A program made the translations under genes and the position numbers. This document shows positions 7,382 through 15,439 of a stretch of DNA of 35,288 nt, piece by piece. Positions within the stretch are counted from its first letter, which is position 1; the number at the start of each line of letters is the position of its first letter. Source of the stretch: Erysipelotrichaceae bacterium (GTDB taxonomy: Bacteria > Bacillota_I > Bacilli_A > Erysipelotrichales > Erysipelotrichaceae); contig JAFRLB010000093.1 in assembly GCA_017431405.1 (NCBI GenBank), forward strand, positions 1 through 35,288, in the 5' to 3' direction. The notes beneath the pieces were generated by a model that made no database searches, was not told the DNA's origin, and was given only the letters and a program-made list of their open reading frames with translations.

Positions 7382-8593
7382 ATGAGAATTTTACGTGAAT
7401 ATCCACAGGTAGTTTTAAGTAAAAAAGGAGAGAAGTGGCTGGATAACGGTCATCCATGGGTCTATGAAAGTGACGTTACAACAATCAACGGCACTTACGA
7501 AAACGGTGACATCGTTGATGTAATCGGACCTAAGGGCAAGTATCTGGGCACCGGTTTTTTGTCTCTTACCAGCAAGATCAGGGTTAGAACCTTTTCGCGT
7601 GATTCTTCAAGTGTTTATAATGAGGAATTCTGGTACAGAAGGATCAAATATGCCTGGGATTACCGTAAGACGGTATTGGACAGTACCGCCAGCTGCCGCA
7701 TGATATTCGGTGAAGCTGATCAGTTCCCGGGACTTACAGTAGATAAGTTCAATGATGTCTTGGTTATCCAATGCCAGTGTTTTGGCTTAGAAAAGATAAA
7801 GGATGTAATTTACCCGTTATTAGTCAAGGTAATTGAAGAGGACGGGCAGAAGGTAAGCGGCATTTACGAACGCAATGATGTCGCCATCAGAAAGCTTGAA
7901 GGTCTGGAAATGTATACCGGATGGTATAAGCTGACTGACAGAGAAATGCCTGACATCACTGAAACAGTCATTGTGGAAAACGGCGTTAAGTATAATGTTG
8001 ATTTCGTAAACGGACAGAAGACAGGCTTCTTCCTTGACCAGAAACGTAACCGCAAGCTGGTTGGCAGTATCTCTAAGGGTAAGAAAGTGCTGGATTGTTT
8101 TACTCATACAGGCTCATTTGCCTTGAACTGTGCCTTAAACGGGGCCAGTAAGGTAACAGCTGTCGATATTTCGGAAACAGCCATAAATCAGGCTAAAAGA
8201 AATGCAGAACTTAATGGTCTGAACATTGACTTTGTGGTAGATGATGTCTTTGATTATCTGGATAAGGTCAATAAGAAGGAATTTGACCTGATCATTCTTG
8301 ATCCGCCAGCCTTTACCAAGTCAAGAAAGACGGTTGAGCATGCCTATAAGGGTTATTTAGACATTAACATGAGAGCCATGAGACTGTTAGGCAGGGGCGG
8401 TTACTTGGCCACCTGTTCATGTTCCCACTTCATGCCTCATGAATTATTTGAACAGATGTTAAAGGAAGCCAGCTACCGTACCGGCTTTCAGCTAAAGCTC
8501 ATTTCCGTTACCCAGCAGAACAGTGATCATCCGATCCTGTTAAATGTACCGGAAACTGATTATCTGAAGTTTTACATCATGCAGATAGTATGA
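7382..8593 (+). CDS. rlmI: RlmI-like 23S rRNA cytosine-C5 methyltransferase
   Basis: An S-adenosylmethionine-dependent m5C methyltransferase of the RlmI (YccW/COG1092) family, 403 residues. An N-terminal PUA-like RNA-binding domain occupies about residues 5-85 (LSKKGEKWLDNGHPWVYESD). The Rossmann methyltransferase follows: VNGQKTGFFLDQKRNRK, SAM motif I VLDCFTHTGSFALNCA, motif IV LIILDPPAFTKS, and the catalytic-type Cys in ATCSCSHFM. I chose the ATG at 7382, five bases after GAGGGA. An in-frame ATG at 7355 lies inside the preceding terminator hairpin and is unlikely. The target base is known for E. coli RlmI (C1962) and inferred here. Housekeeping. Confidence 0.9.
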   Translation: MRILREYPQVVLSKKGEKWLDNGHPWVYESDVTTINGTYENGDIVDVIGPKGKYLGTGFLSLTSKIRVRTFSRDSSSVYNEEFWYRRIKYAWDYRKTVLDSTASCRMIFGEADQFPGLTVDKFNDVLVIQCQCFGLEKIKDVIYPLLVKVIEEDGQKVSGIYERNDVAIRKLEGLEMYTGWYKLTDREMPDITETVIVENGVKYNVDFVNGQKTGFFLDQKRNRKLVGSISKGKKVLDCFTHTGSFALNCALNGASKVTAVDISETAINQAKRNAELNGLNIDFVVDDVFDYLDKVNKKEFDLIILDPPAFTKSRKTVEHAYKGYLDINMRAMRLLGRGGYLATCSCSHFMPHELFEQMLKEASYRTGFQLKLISVTQQNSDHPILLNVPETDYLKFYIMQIV

Positions 8594-8599
8594 CATACC

Positions 8600-8628
8600 T
8601 TGTTTTAAAAATTACAAGGGTTTATAAT
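8600..8628 (+). promoter_or_regulatory. promoter of ktrBA, implying a leaderless mRNA
   Basis: -35 TTGTTT (8600-8605), a 17-base spacer and a perfect -10 TATAAT (8623-8628). The ktrB ATG starts only 9 bases after the last base of the -10, so the transcript would begin at or within about 2 bases of the start codon. Confidence 0.7.
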
Positions 8629-8636
8629 TTCACAGT

Positions 8637-9980
8637 ATGAAAAAGAAGAGTAAGATTACTAACGACATTAAGCCTACCAAGATAATTCCAATAGGATTCA
8701 TGGGGGTAATATTTATAGGAACACTGTTACTGATGTTGCCGATTTCAACCAGAAGCGGACATCTGTCGTTTTTTGATGCCTTATTTGAGGCAACCAGTGC
8801 TACCTGTGTTACCGGGCTTATCGTTGTTGATACGGCCACGACATTTACCAATTTCGGCCAGTTTGTCTTATTGCTCTTAATTCAGTTAGGCGGCTTAGGC
8901 TTCATGGCTGTAGCTACGATCCTGTTTGTCATCTTAGGCAAGAAAATATCGCTTAAGGAAAGAATGACCATGGCTGAAAGCATGGGTGAAGACAGATTAC
9001 AGGGTATCATAAAACTTGCCGTACAGATGGCTAAGATAACCTTCATAGTTGAAGGGTGCGGTGCCTTACTGTTAATGATCAGATTCATTCCTGACTTTGG
9101 CGTAATGCAGGGGATCTGGAAGAGCATATTCACCAGTGTTTCCGCATTCTGTAATGCCGGCTTTGACTTGATGGGTAACTATCAGTCATTGGTCAATTAC
9201 GCAAATGATCCTTTAATTAACATCACCATTTGCCTGTTGATCGTCATTGGCGGCTTAGGCTTTGGGGTCATCCAGGATATCCTGATTAAGAAGAACCACT
9301 TTAAGAATTACCGTTTACAGACCAAGGTAGTTCTTACCGTAACTTTGGGTTTGATCTTCATTCCTGCCATCATCTTCTATTTACTTGAGCAGGATGCAAC
9401 AATGGGCATGTTGACACCGGGCGGTAAGATACTTGCCTCTATATTCCAGAGTGTTACCTGCAGAACGGCAGGATTCAATACCATTGATCAGCTGGCCATG
9501 AAGAATTCCAGCAAGCTGTTATCAATTGGCTTAATGTTCATTGGCGGTGCCCCAGCCGGTACGGCAGGTGGTATCAAGCTAACGACAATTTCCGTAATGT
9601 TCTTTTCAATCAGGAGCTATCTGAAGGGAAATCAGAAGGCTGAAGCATATGAAAGATACATCAGCAGGTCAACTATCATTAAGGCATTCTCAATCTTCTT
9701 CATTGCCTTTACGACCTTAATGACAGGTGTATTCATTGTATCAATCGTAGAAGGAGATCATCTGGGTTTCATTAATCAGTTGTATGAACTGACCAGTGCA
9801 ATAGCTACGGTAGGCTTATCAGTAGGGGTAAGCGGTACAGCTTCCTTATTGACAAGAGCCATCATCTGTTTGATGATGTTTACAGGTAGAGTTGGAATAT
9901 TAACAGTTGCCTTCGCCGTTGGCGGTAAGAAGGAAAAGCCATACATTCAGTATCCAGAAGCGGATATCATGGTTGGATAG
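8637..9980 (+). CDS. ktrB: Ktr/Trk-type potassium uptake membrane subunit
   Basis: The ion-conducting subunit of a Ktr-type K+ (Na+-coupled) transporter, 447 residues, the KtrB size. It has the fourfold M1-P-M2 repeats of the SKT superfamily. The four P-loops end in filter-type motifs SATCVTGL, SAFCNAGFD, TCRTAGFNT and SAIATVGLS. GGAPAGTAGGIKLTT, the conserved segment after the third pore helix, is intact. The ATG has no Shine-Dalgarno and lies 9 bases past a perfect TATAAT, so translation is probably leaderless. No better downstream start exists because the first membrane helix begins at residue 16. ktrA follows after 8 bases. Confidence 0.93.
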   Translation: MKKKSKITNDIKPTKIIPIGFMGVIFIGTLLLMLPISTRSGHLSFFDALFEATSATCVTGLIVVDTATTFTNFGQFVLLLLIQLGGLGFMAVATILFVILGKKISLKERMTMAESMGEDRLQGIIKLAVQMAKITFIVEGCGALLLMIRFIPDFGVMQGIWKSIFTSVSAFCNAGFDLMGNYQSLVNYANDPLINITICLLIVIGGLGFGVIQDILIKKNHFKNYRLQTKVVLTVTLGLIFIPAIIFYLLEQDATMGMLTPGGKILASIFQSVTCRTAGFNTIDQLAMKNSSKLLSIGLMFIGGAPAGTAGGIKLTTISVMFFSIRSYLKGNQKAEAYERYISRSTIIKAFSIFFIAFTTLMTGVFIVSIVEGDHLGFINQLYELTSAIATVGLSVGVSGTASLLTRAIICLMMFTGRVGILTVAFAVGGKKEKPYIQYPEADIMVG

Positions 9981-9988
9981 GAGGATTT

Positions 9989-10639
9989 ATGAGTAAGACA
10001 GTTGCAGTATTAGGTGTCGGTAAATTCGGCAGAAACATTGCCAAGACACTGTATCAGGAAGGCCAGGAAGTACTGGTAGTAGACAAGGATAAGAATGCCA
10101 TTAATGAAATAGCTGATTTTGTAACTCACGCATACATTGGTGATACCACTGATGAAAGAGTTCTGAATGAAATCGGCATCAGAGACTTTGATTATGTGGT
10201 CATTTCTCTTTCCAGCAACATCAGAGATTCAGCCATCACAACCGTTTTATGCAAGGAATTAGGTGCCAAGTACATCATTGCCAAGGCTGTTGATAACATC
10301 CATGCCAAGTTACTGGAAAAGACTGGCGCTGACATGGTTGTTCAGCCGGAAAAGGAAGCAGGCATCAGATTAGCCAAGACACTTGTAGCTGATAACATCA
10401 TTGATTTCCTTGAACTGTCCGATGAATACAGCATTCATGAAACCAGAATTCCTTCAAGCTGGGTAGGCAAGACTCTCATTCAGTTAAATGTCAGACAGAA
10501 ATATGATGTTTCCGTTGTCGGCATCAGAAGAAACAGCCAGATGATGGTTAACATCGATCCTAATGAACCATTATTACAGGATGACATTCTGATCATGATC
10601 GGTTCAAACGAAGGTCTGGATACAATCCACAATTTATAA
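9989..10639 (+). CDS. ktrA: Ktr potassium uptake regulatory subunit (RCK)
   Basis: Cytoplasmic ring-forming subunit that gates KtrB in response to ATP/ADP or NAD(H) and cyclic di-AMP in known systems. Its 216 residues form RCK_N (Rossmann, VLGVGKFGRNIA at about residues 6-17, acidic VVDKD) and RCK_C (about 135-216, ending DDILIMIGSNEGLD). It follows ktrB by 8 bases, with the ribosome binding site GGAGG in the gap (9980-9984), and belongs to the same operon. No T-run lies on its side of the downstream hairpin. Confidence 0.94.
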   Translation: MSKTVAVLGVGKFGRNIAKTLYQEGQEVLVVDKDKNAINEIADFVTHAYIGDTTDERVLNEIGIRDFDYVVISLSSNIRDSAITTVLCKELGAKYIIAKAVDNIHAKLLEKTGADMVVQPEKEAGIRLAKTLVADNIIDFLELSDEYSIHETRIPSSWVGKTLIQLNVRQKYDVSVVGIRRNSQMMVNIDPNEPLLQDDILIMIGSNEGLDTIHNL

Positions 10640-10668
10640 AAAAATAAAGGAGCTCAATTGAGCTCCTT
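10637..10668 (-). terminator. terminator of the RCK_N-like gene (minus strand)
   Basis: AAGGAGCTC (10647-10655) and GAGCTCCTT (10660-10668) over AATT. The A-rich run 10637-10648 gives the T-run only on the minus strand, so it serves the minus-strand gene rather than ktrA. Confidence 0.75.
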
Positions 10669-11083
10669 AAATCTTGCTGATGGTATCCTTGGTAAAGGTC
10701 TTAAGCTTGAGTTCCTTATAGCTGACAGAATCTTCAGCTGAATTAATGAATACTCTTGGTACGCCACTGACCAGCTTGGCATACTGGCCTAAGAATACGG
10801 CAGTTTCCTTATTGCGGATGGTAATGATGAGGGTACCGGCCGTCTTGATAATCTCCAAGGCTTCTGGGGTGGTAGCTTCCGCTACGATAAGATTATGTCT
10901 GGCTGGATTTTCCAGGCTTTCAAAGGCCTTTGGATCACGGTCAATTATGGTTAATGATCTTCTGGTTCTGTTGGCTATTGTAGTTCCAAGTTCGCCACAG
11001 CCAATCATTACCTTGTTCAATCTTGGGGCTTTTATTTCATCAGTGTCGTAATAACGCTTATGAGTTGCTACTTTTTCTGGCAT
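10667..11083 (-). CDS. standalone RCK_N / TrkA-N-like nucleotide-binding protein
   Basis: A 138-residue protein made of little more than one Rossmann fold. GCGELG (residues 28-33) follows a beta strand, TIIDRDPKAF gives the acidic end of the second strand, and AEATTPEALE and TLIITIRNKETAVFLGQYAK match the middle of a TrkA-N/RCK_N domain. The RCK_C ligand domain is absent and a 20-residue polar extension replaces the usual N-terminus. It is convergent with ktrBA, so it may be a regulator that joins or competes with the KtrA ring; that link is inference. The ATG at 11083 follows GAGGTGAT. Confidence 0.8.
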   Translation of the reverse strand: MPEKVATHKRYYDTDEIKAPRLNKVMIGCGELGTTIANRTRRSLTIIDRDPKAFESLENPARHNLIVAEATTPEALEIIKTAGTLIITIRNKETAVFLGQYAKLVSGVPRVFINSAEDSVSYKELKLKTFTKDTISKI

Positions 11084-11185
11084 TATTTATCACCTCGCTA
11101 CCTAAATTATATAATCGTAAAAAAAATAGCACAATGGCAAAATAAGGTATTTATTTTCAGTAGTTTGTGTTAGAATAGTTTACAC

Positions 11186-11262
11186 GGCCTGTTGGTGAAG
11201 CGGTCTAACACATCGCCCTCTCAAGGCGACATTCACGGGTTCAAGTCCCGTACAGGCTACCA
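11186..11262 (+). tRNA. tRNA-Glu (anticodon CTC)
   Basis: Acceptor GGCCTGT (11186-11192) pairs with ACAGGCT (11252-11258), with a G-U first pair; discriminator A and encoded CCA follow. Anticodon stem TCGCC/GGCGA encloses CTCTCAA with CTC at 11220-11222, reading GAG. A TAGAAT -10 lies at 11171-11176, and a terminator follows. Confidence 0.93.
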
Positions 11263-11274
11263 TTGAAACCCTAG

Positions 11275-11300
11275 AAGCTCGCAAGAGCTTTTTTGTTTTT
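11275..11300 (+). terminator. terminator after tRNA-Glu
   Basis: AAGCTC (11275-11280), GCAA loop, GAGCTT (11285-11290), then TTTTGTTTTT. Confidence 0.88.
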
Positions 11301-11339
11301 AGCGTACTATTATTTCGTTAATTAAAGTATCAAAAAGTC

Positions 11340-11367
11340 TTGAGTTATACCGCGGATATGTTATAAT
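11340..11367 (+). promoter_or_regulatory. promoter of the GNAT gene
   Basis: -35 TTGAGT (11340-11345), a 16-base spacer and -10 TATAAT (11362-11367), leaving a leader of only about 14 bases. Confidence 0.7.
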
Positions 11368-11387
11368 TGCCGAGCGAGGTTAATTAT

Positions 11388-11906
11388 ATGGTTGAATTCA
11401 GAAAACTTGAGCAGAATTCCGCTCAGACAATTGCGAACTGGTATTTTCCAGACGACTATCAGTGGACAACACTTGGTAAACACAGCGAAAACGAGTACTA
11501 CTTGTTAAACGAAAATCTGAGAAACAACAATTACTATCAGATCACAGGTGACGGACAGCTAAAGGGTTACTTCTCAATTAATAACGAAATCAGACAGGAA
11601 TATGGTGCCTTACAGCTCGTATTGAAACCAGAGTTCTGCAATGAACGTTTTGAAATGGAAGTAATCAATAACATTACTGATTTCATAAGACAGATAAGAG
11701 ACTGTAATTACGTTAACGTCATGGCTTACTCAACCCAGCCACATGCCATCAAGGTATATGAAAAGTGCGGCTTTGAGAACAAAGGCGAATTAAGTGGTCA
11801 GGGTCATGACATGGCTGCTTATGAACAGGAAGGCTTTGATGTTGATGAAAGCGGCAAGAAGATTGAAGAAATCAAACTTACCGTTCTCTCAAAGAAAATC
11901 AGATAG
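11388..11906 (+). CDS. GNAT-family N-acetyltransferase
   Basis: A 172-residue protein with the C-terminal half of a GNAT fold. The acetyl-CoA region is around residues 75-110 (GALQLVLKPEFC). The closing motif AIKVYEKCGFENKGE is the classic Y-x-x-x-GF signature of GNAT enzymes. The N-terminal WYFPDDYQWTTLG resembles RimJ/RimL-like small-molecule acetyltransferases. Substrate unknown. The start is the ATG at 11388, eight bases after GAGG; an in-frame TTG at 11367 lies at the edge of the -10 box and is excluded. It stands alone between its own promoter and terminator. Confidence 0.82.
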   Translation: MVEFRKLEQNSAQTIANWYFPDDYQWTTLGKHSENEYYLLNENLRNNNYYQITGDGQLKGYFSINNEIRQEYGALQLVLKPEFCNERFEMEVINNITDFIRQIRDCNYVNVMAYSTQPHAIKVYEKCGFENKGELSGQGHDMAAYEQEGFDVDESGKKIEEIKLTVLSKKIR

Positions 11907-11914
11907 TTTAGTAC

Positions 11915-11940
11915 AACCGGAATTCATTCCGGTTTTTCTT
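11915..11940 (+). terminator. terminator after the GNAT gene
   Basis: AACCGGAA (11915-11922) and TTCCGGTT (11927-11934) with loop TTCA, followed by TTTCTTTT. Confidence 0.88.
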
Positions 11941-12009
11941 TTGTGTAAATTTAGTTACAAATTCACAAATTTCTTTTATAATTATATACAAAGGAGAGTA
12001 GACAATCAT

Positions 12010-13137
12010 ATGGAAAAATACTTGGGAGAAAACACACCGAAGCTTGGTTTTGGCTTGATGCGTTTACCAAAACTGGCAGATAAATCCATCGACCTTGAGC
12101 AGACCTGCAAGATGGTAGACATGTTTTTGGAAGCTGGATTAACTTACTTTGATACTGCTTATGTTTATGATAACGGTGACAGTGAAAGAGCTGCCAAGGC
12201 ATGCCTGGTCGACCGTCATCCTCGTGATAGTTTTACCTTGGCTACGAAACTGAATGTTGCGATGGGCAATCCAACCAGGGAAGAAGCCAGAAATCAGTTA
12301 TATGTCAGTTTGGAGAGAACAGGTGCTGGCTACTTTGACTACTATCTGTTACATGCCATTCAGGAAAACAATTACAAGAGATATGAAGAATACGGTATCT
12401 GGGATTTGGTAAAGGAAGAAAAGGCCAAGGGTCATATCAGGCATTATGGCTTCTCATTCCACGATACACCTGAATTACTGGATAAGCTCTTAACGGAACA
12501 TCCTGATGCAGAATTCGTTCAGTTACAGATCAACTACGCTGACATGGATAATCCAAACGTTCAGTCAAGAAGATGCCTGGAAGTTGCCAGAAAGCATGGC
12601 AAGGGCGTTGTCGTAATGGAACCTGTCAAAGGCGGCCAGCTGGCTAATCCAACAGATGAAATCAAGAAAGTCTTCAATGCTGCTGATCCAGATGCTTCCT
12701 ATGCAAGCTGGGCAATCAGATATGTAGCTTCTCAAGAAGGCATCATTACCGTATTAAGCGGCATGAGCAACATTGAACAGATGGCTGATAACATTTCCTA
12801 CATGGCAAACTTCAAGCCACTAGATGAAAAGGAACAGGCTGTCATCAAGGAAGTACAGGAAATTCTGGAAAAGATCGACATGATTCCTTGTACAAGCTGC
12901 CGTTACTGTACCAAGGGCTGTCCAATGAGCATCCCGATCAATGACATCTTCAGGATCCGTAACAGACAGTTACTGATTGACGATGCCCAGGATGTATACG
13001 ACAGATATGAAAAACTGACTGAAAATACAGGCAAGGCAAGTGACTGTATCCAGTGCGGACAGTGTGAAGGTGTCTGCCCGCAGCACATTAACATCATCGA
13101 AAGACTTGTTGACTGCGCCGCAAACTTAGAAAAATAA
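12010..13137 (+). CDS. aldo/keto reductase with C-terminal double [4Fe-4S] ferredoxin domain
   Basis: A 375-residue oxidoreductase. The AKR barrel (residues 1-~285) shows the catalytic set: Asp in YFDTAYVYDNGDSE with the Tyr, Lys in TLATKLN and His in YLLHAI. The C-terminal part holds two CxxCxxCxxxCP clusters (CTSCRYCTKGCP and CIQCGQCEGVCP), so electrons can pass to or from ferredoxin-like partners. This ferredoxin-fused AKR is common in anaerobic Firmicutes; its substrate is unknown. The ATG at 12010 is preceded by AAGGAG at an unusually long distance (about 13 bases). A TATAAT lies near 11976. Terminator follows. Confidence 0.92.
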   Translation: MEKYLGENTPKLGFGLMRLPKLADKSIDLEQTCKMVDMFLEAGLTYFDTAYVYDNGDSERAAKACLVDRHPRDSFTLATKLNVAMGNPTREEARNQLYVSLERTGAGYFDYYLLHAIQENNYKRYEEYGIWDLVKEEKAKGHIRHYGFSFHDTPELLDKLLTEHPDAEFVQLQINYADMDNPNVQSRRCLEVARKHGKGVVVMEPVKGGQLANPTDEIKKVFNAADPDASYASWAIRYVASQEGIITVLSGMSNIEQMADNISYMANFKPLDEKEQAVIKEVQEILEKIDMIPCTSCRYCTKGCPMSIPINDIFRIRNRQLLIDDAQDVYDRYEKLTENTGKASDCIQCGQCEGVCPQHINIIERLVDCAANLEK

Positions 13138-13145
13138 CAACGATT

Positions 13146-13175
13146 GGCATCAACGGCTGTTTGATGCCTTTTTTT
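13146..13175 (+). terminator. terminator after the aldo/keto reductase
   Basis: GGCATCAA (13146-13153) and TTGATGCC (13161-13168), then seven T. An extended -10, TGTTAAAAT (13177-13185), begins two bases later and would serve the next operon. Confidence 0.92.
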
Positions 13176-13214
13176 GTGTTAAAATGATACAGTATTGAAA
13201 AAGAGGAAGTAGAT

Positions 13215-14159
13215 ATGGCTGAACGTTCAACGGTATTAGGTGAATATGGTACGATCTTGAAAGAAAAGAAGCAGGCTGAATTACGCAGAAAGTTTCTGAT
13301 CATTGGCTTGGCTGTCTTATTTGTGGCTTTAATCGCCGGAGGCTGGTATTACTATTACAATAACAGTACCTTAAGTTGGAATGATGAGCAGTGGTATAAC
13401 CATGCCAGAAGTGTGCTGGAAGCAAACAAGCAGGACATTCAATACTACAGCTTAAGCGGTAATTCCTTTGTTGAAGATAAAGACTACGATTATGATAACA
13501 ACTGTCTGGAGTATTTTTACTTCTATGTCAGTAAGGAAGGCGACAGTAAAAGCGTAGAACTCAATAACAACTGTTACCTTGGTACCAGAGTAGACTATGA
13601 AAACTCTCAGAGCTACAGCTACGCCACTGACGGCCGAATCCATTCTCTGTCCTATAATAACGATGAATTATATGTCAGTAAGACTGCTCCTGAATTCATA
13701 AATGAATGGGAAAAGGAATACAGTCTGGAAAATATTTATCTTCCTGAACTTGAAGAAGTTGAAATAACTTACACTTATAAGGAGTCACATTCAGATGACA
13801 TCACAGTTGTTACCGACTTCAGCGCCTTGCCTCAGGAAAGACAGGATGCCATATTGACCGCAATGTTTGGCGAAGGCTATGACATTAATCAGACAATCAT
13901 TACCGAATGCATGATAAATGTTGGCATTGAAGCAGACCGTGTCAAAGACTACAGCATAACAGTAAACGGCACGGACAGTAAGACCGGTAAGGTAACATAT
14001 TACCGTGACTACTATCTGTCATATGATGAATCATATGTATATGTATCAGATTACGGTGAAGTCGTTACGGACTGGTCACAGACTAAGGCAGTTCAGGAAA
14101 TGTTACCGCTGAACTCCAGATTGGAAGGAGACAACAACGATGGCAATAACGGTCTATAG
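13215..14159 (+). CDS. single-pass membrane protein with large extracytoplasmic domain, unknown
   Basis: A 314-residue protein: a charged cytoplasmic N-terminus of about 25 residues, one transmembrane helix (about 27-47, FLIIGLAVLFVALIAGG), then an acidic, Tyr- and Asn-rich outer domain of about 265 residues. That domain carries many short Tyr-Asp stretches and ends in a polar Asn/Asp/Gly tail. There is no lipobox and no recognisable domain. The ATG follows GAGGA by 7 bases. The last 20 bases overlap the guanine deaminase-like gene, so they are translated together; it heads the 13215-16997 operon. Confidence 0.85.
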   Translation: MAERSTVLGEYGTILKEKKQAELRRKFLIIGLAVLFVALIAGGWYYYYNNSTLSWNDEQWYNHARSVLEANKQDIQYYSLSGNSFVEDKDYDYDNNCLEYFYFYVSKEGDSKSVELNNNCYLGTRVDYENSQSYSYATDGRIHSLSYNNDELYVSKTAPEFINEWEKEYSLENIYLPELEEVEITYTYKESHSDDITVVTDFSALPQERQDAILTAMFGEGYDINQTIITECMINVGIEADRVKDYSITVNGTDSKTGKVTYYRDYYLSYDESYVYVSDYGEVVTDWSQTKAVQEMLPLNSRLEGDNNDGNNGL

Positions 14160-15438
14160 AGGTAATATCGTTACTTCAGAATCATTAACAAAGTTAAAGG
14201 TAATTGAAAACGGCTATGTCGTTGTTGAAGACGGCATCATTAAGGCTGTATTAGAAGAAATGACTGATGAATACCGTAATTACGTCGTCAGAAACTTTGG
14301 CGACGGCATCATCATTCCGGCTTTTTCTGACCTGCACATGCATGCCCCACAGTTTACCGAAAGAGGCATTGGCATGGACTGTCTGTTATTTGACTGGCTC
14401 AACAACTTTACCTTCCCGCAGGAAAGCGGCTTTAGGGACATTGAGTATGCCAGAAAGATATACCCACAGGTAATCAGAGAATTCCTACGCCATGGAACTT
14501 TCCAGGTAAATCTGTTTTCTACGATTCATTATGATTCATGTGATCTCTTGTTTAAACTGTTAATGGAAAGCGGCATGTACGCTTATAGTGGCAAGATCAA
14601 CATGGACAGTAATTCGCCAGATTACTATGTTGAATCAACTGAAGAGTCAATCAGTTCTACTGAACGTTTCATCGTTGAACACCAGGGCTTAAGTGATAAG
14701 GTAAAGCCAATAATCATTCCGAGATTTGCCCCGACATGCTCCTTAGAGTTACTCAAAGGACTAGGCGAATTAGCCGGTAAATACGATGTAGGCTTACATA
14801 CCCACCTCGTTGAGTCAATTGCGGAAGCTGCCTGGAGCAAGGAACTGTTCCCAATGTGTGCATCAGATGGCGAAATATATGAAATGACCGGTTTACTGCA
14901 GGGAAATGGTCCGAAGATCTTTGCTCATGTAATATTCCCGACGGAAGTGGAAGAAAGAATATTAAAGCAATACAACTGTACCAGCGTCCATTGTCCTGAC
15001 GCTACGACCAACATTACCGCAGGCATCATGCCGGCCAGTAAGATGCTTGATAATGGCTATTCAATTGCCATTGGTTCAGATGTTGGCGGCGGTCACTTTA
15101 CCGGTATTTACCGTCAGATAAGCAGAGCCGTTCAGTTATCCAAGATGAAGGAATTCTATGAGGAAGACTATAAGAGACTTATCTTTGCTGAAGCCTTCTA
15201 CATGGCTACCGTTAATGGCGGCAAGGTATTCGGTAACATCGGTAAGATCGAACCTGGCTATAAGTTCAATGCTTTGGTAATTGATGGCATGCAGGATGAT
15301 GGCTATAAGATCACCACTGAACAGTGTGTAGAGAGATTCTGTTACATTGGCGATGACAGAAACATCGTTGCCAGATTCATTGACGGTCAGTTCATTGATC
15401 CTGAAGAGGTATACAAGCGTTTAATAGAGAAGTATTAG
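14140..15438 (+). CDS. amidohydrolase, guanine deaminase-like
   Basis: A cytoplasmic zinc amidohydrolase of 432 residues, closest in pattern to guanine deaminase (guanine to xanthine plus ammonia). Matching motifs: SDLHMHAPQF (metal HxH and the guanine-deaminase APQ segment), FDWLNNFTFPQE (family LLEWLNKYTFP-type loop), GLHTHLVES, VHCPDATTNITAGIMP, and GSDVGGGHFTG with the metal Asp. Two motifs deviate from the usual HISEN and HCPNSN, so another purine-like or amide substrate is possible. The ATG lies 9 bases after AAGGAG inside the preceding gene. butyrate kinase starts 1 base after its stop. Confidence 0.85.
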   Translation: MAITVYRGNIVTSESLTKLKVIENGYVVVEDGIIKAVLEEMTDEYRNYVVRNFGDGIIIPAFSDLHMHAPQFTERGIGMDCLLFDWLNNFTFPQESGFRDIEYARKIYPQVIREFLRHGTFQVNLFSTIHYDSCDLLFKLLMESGMYAYSGKINMDSNSPDYYVESTEESISSTERFIVEHQGLSDKVKPIIIPRFAPTCSLELLKGLGELAGKYDVGLHTHLVESIAEAAWSKELFPMCASDGEIYEMTGLLQGNGPKIFAHVIFPTEVEERILKQYNCTSVHCPDATTNITAGIMPASKMLDNGYSIAIGSDVGGGHFTGIYRQISRAVQLSKMKEFYEEDYKRLIFAEAFYMATVNGGKVFGNIGKIEPGYKFNALVIDGMQDDGYKITTEQCVERFCYIGDDRNIVARFIDGQFIDPEEVYKRLIEKY

Positions 15439-15439
15439 T

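Noticed and set aside
11186..11262. Integration hotspot at a tRNA gene
   Set aside because: No integrase, direct repeat of the tRNA 3' end or foreign gene block is visible near any of the three tRNAs.
11794..12009. Longer N-terminus of the aldo/keto reductase extending into the GNAT gene
   Set aside because: It would cross a strong terminator and overlaps the GNAT gene in another frame; the AKR family begins near MEKYLGENTPKLGFGLMRLP.
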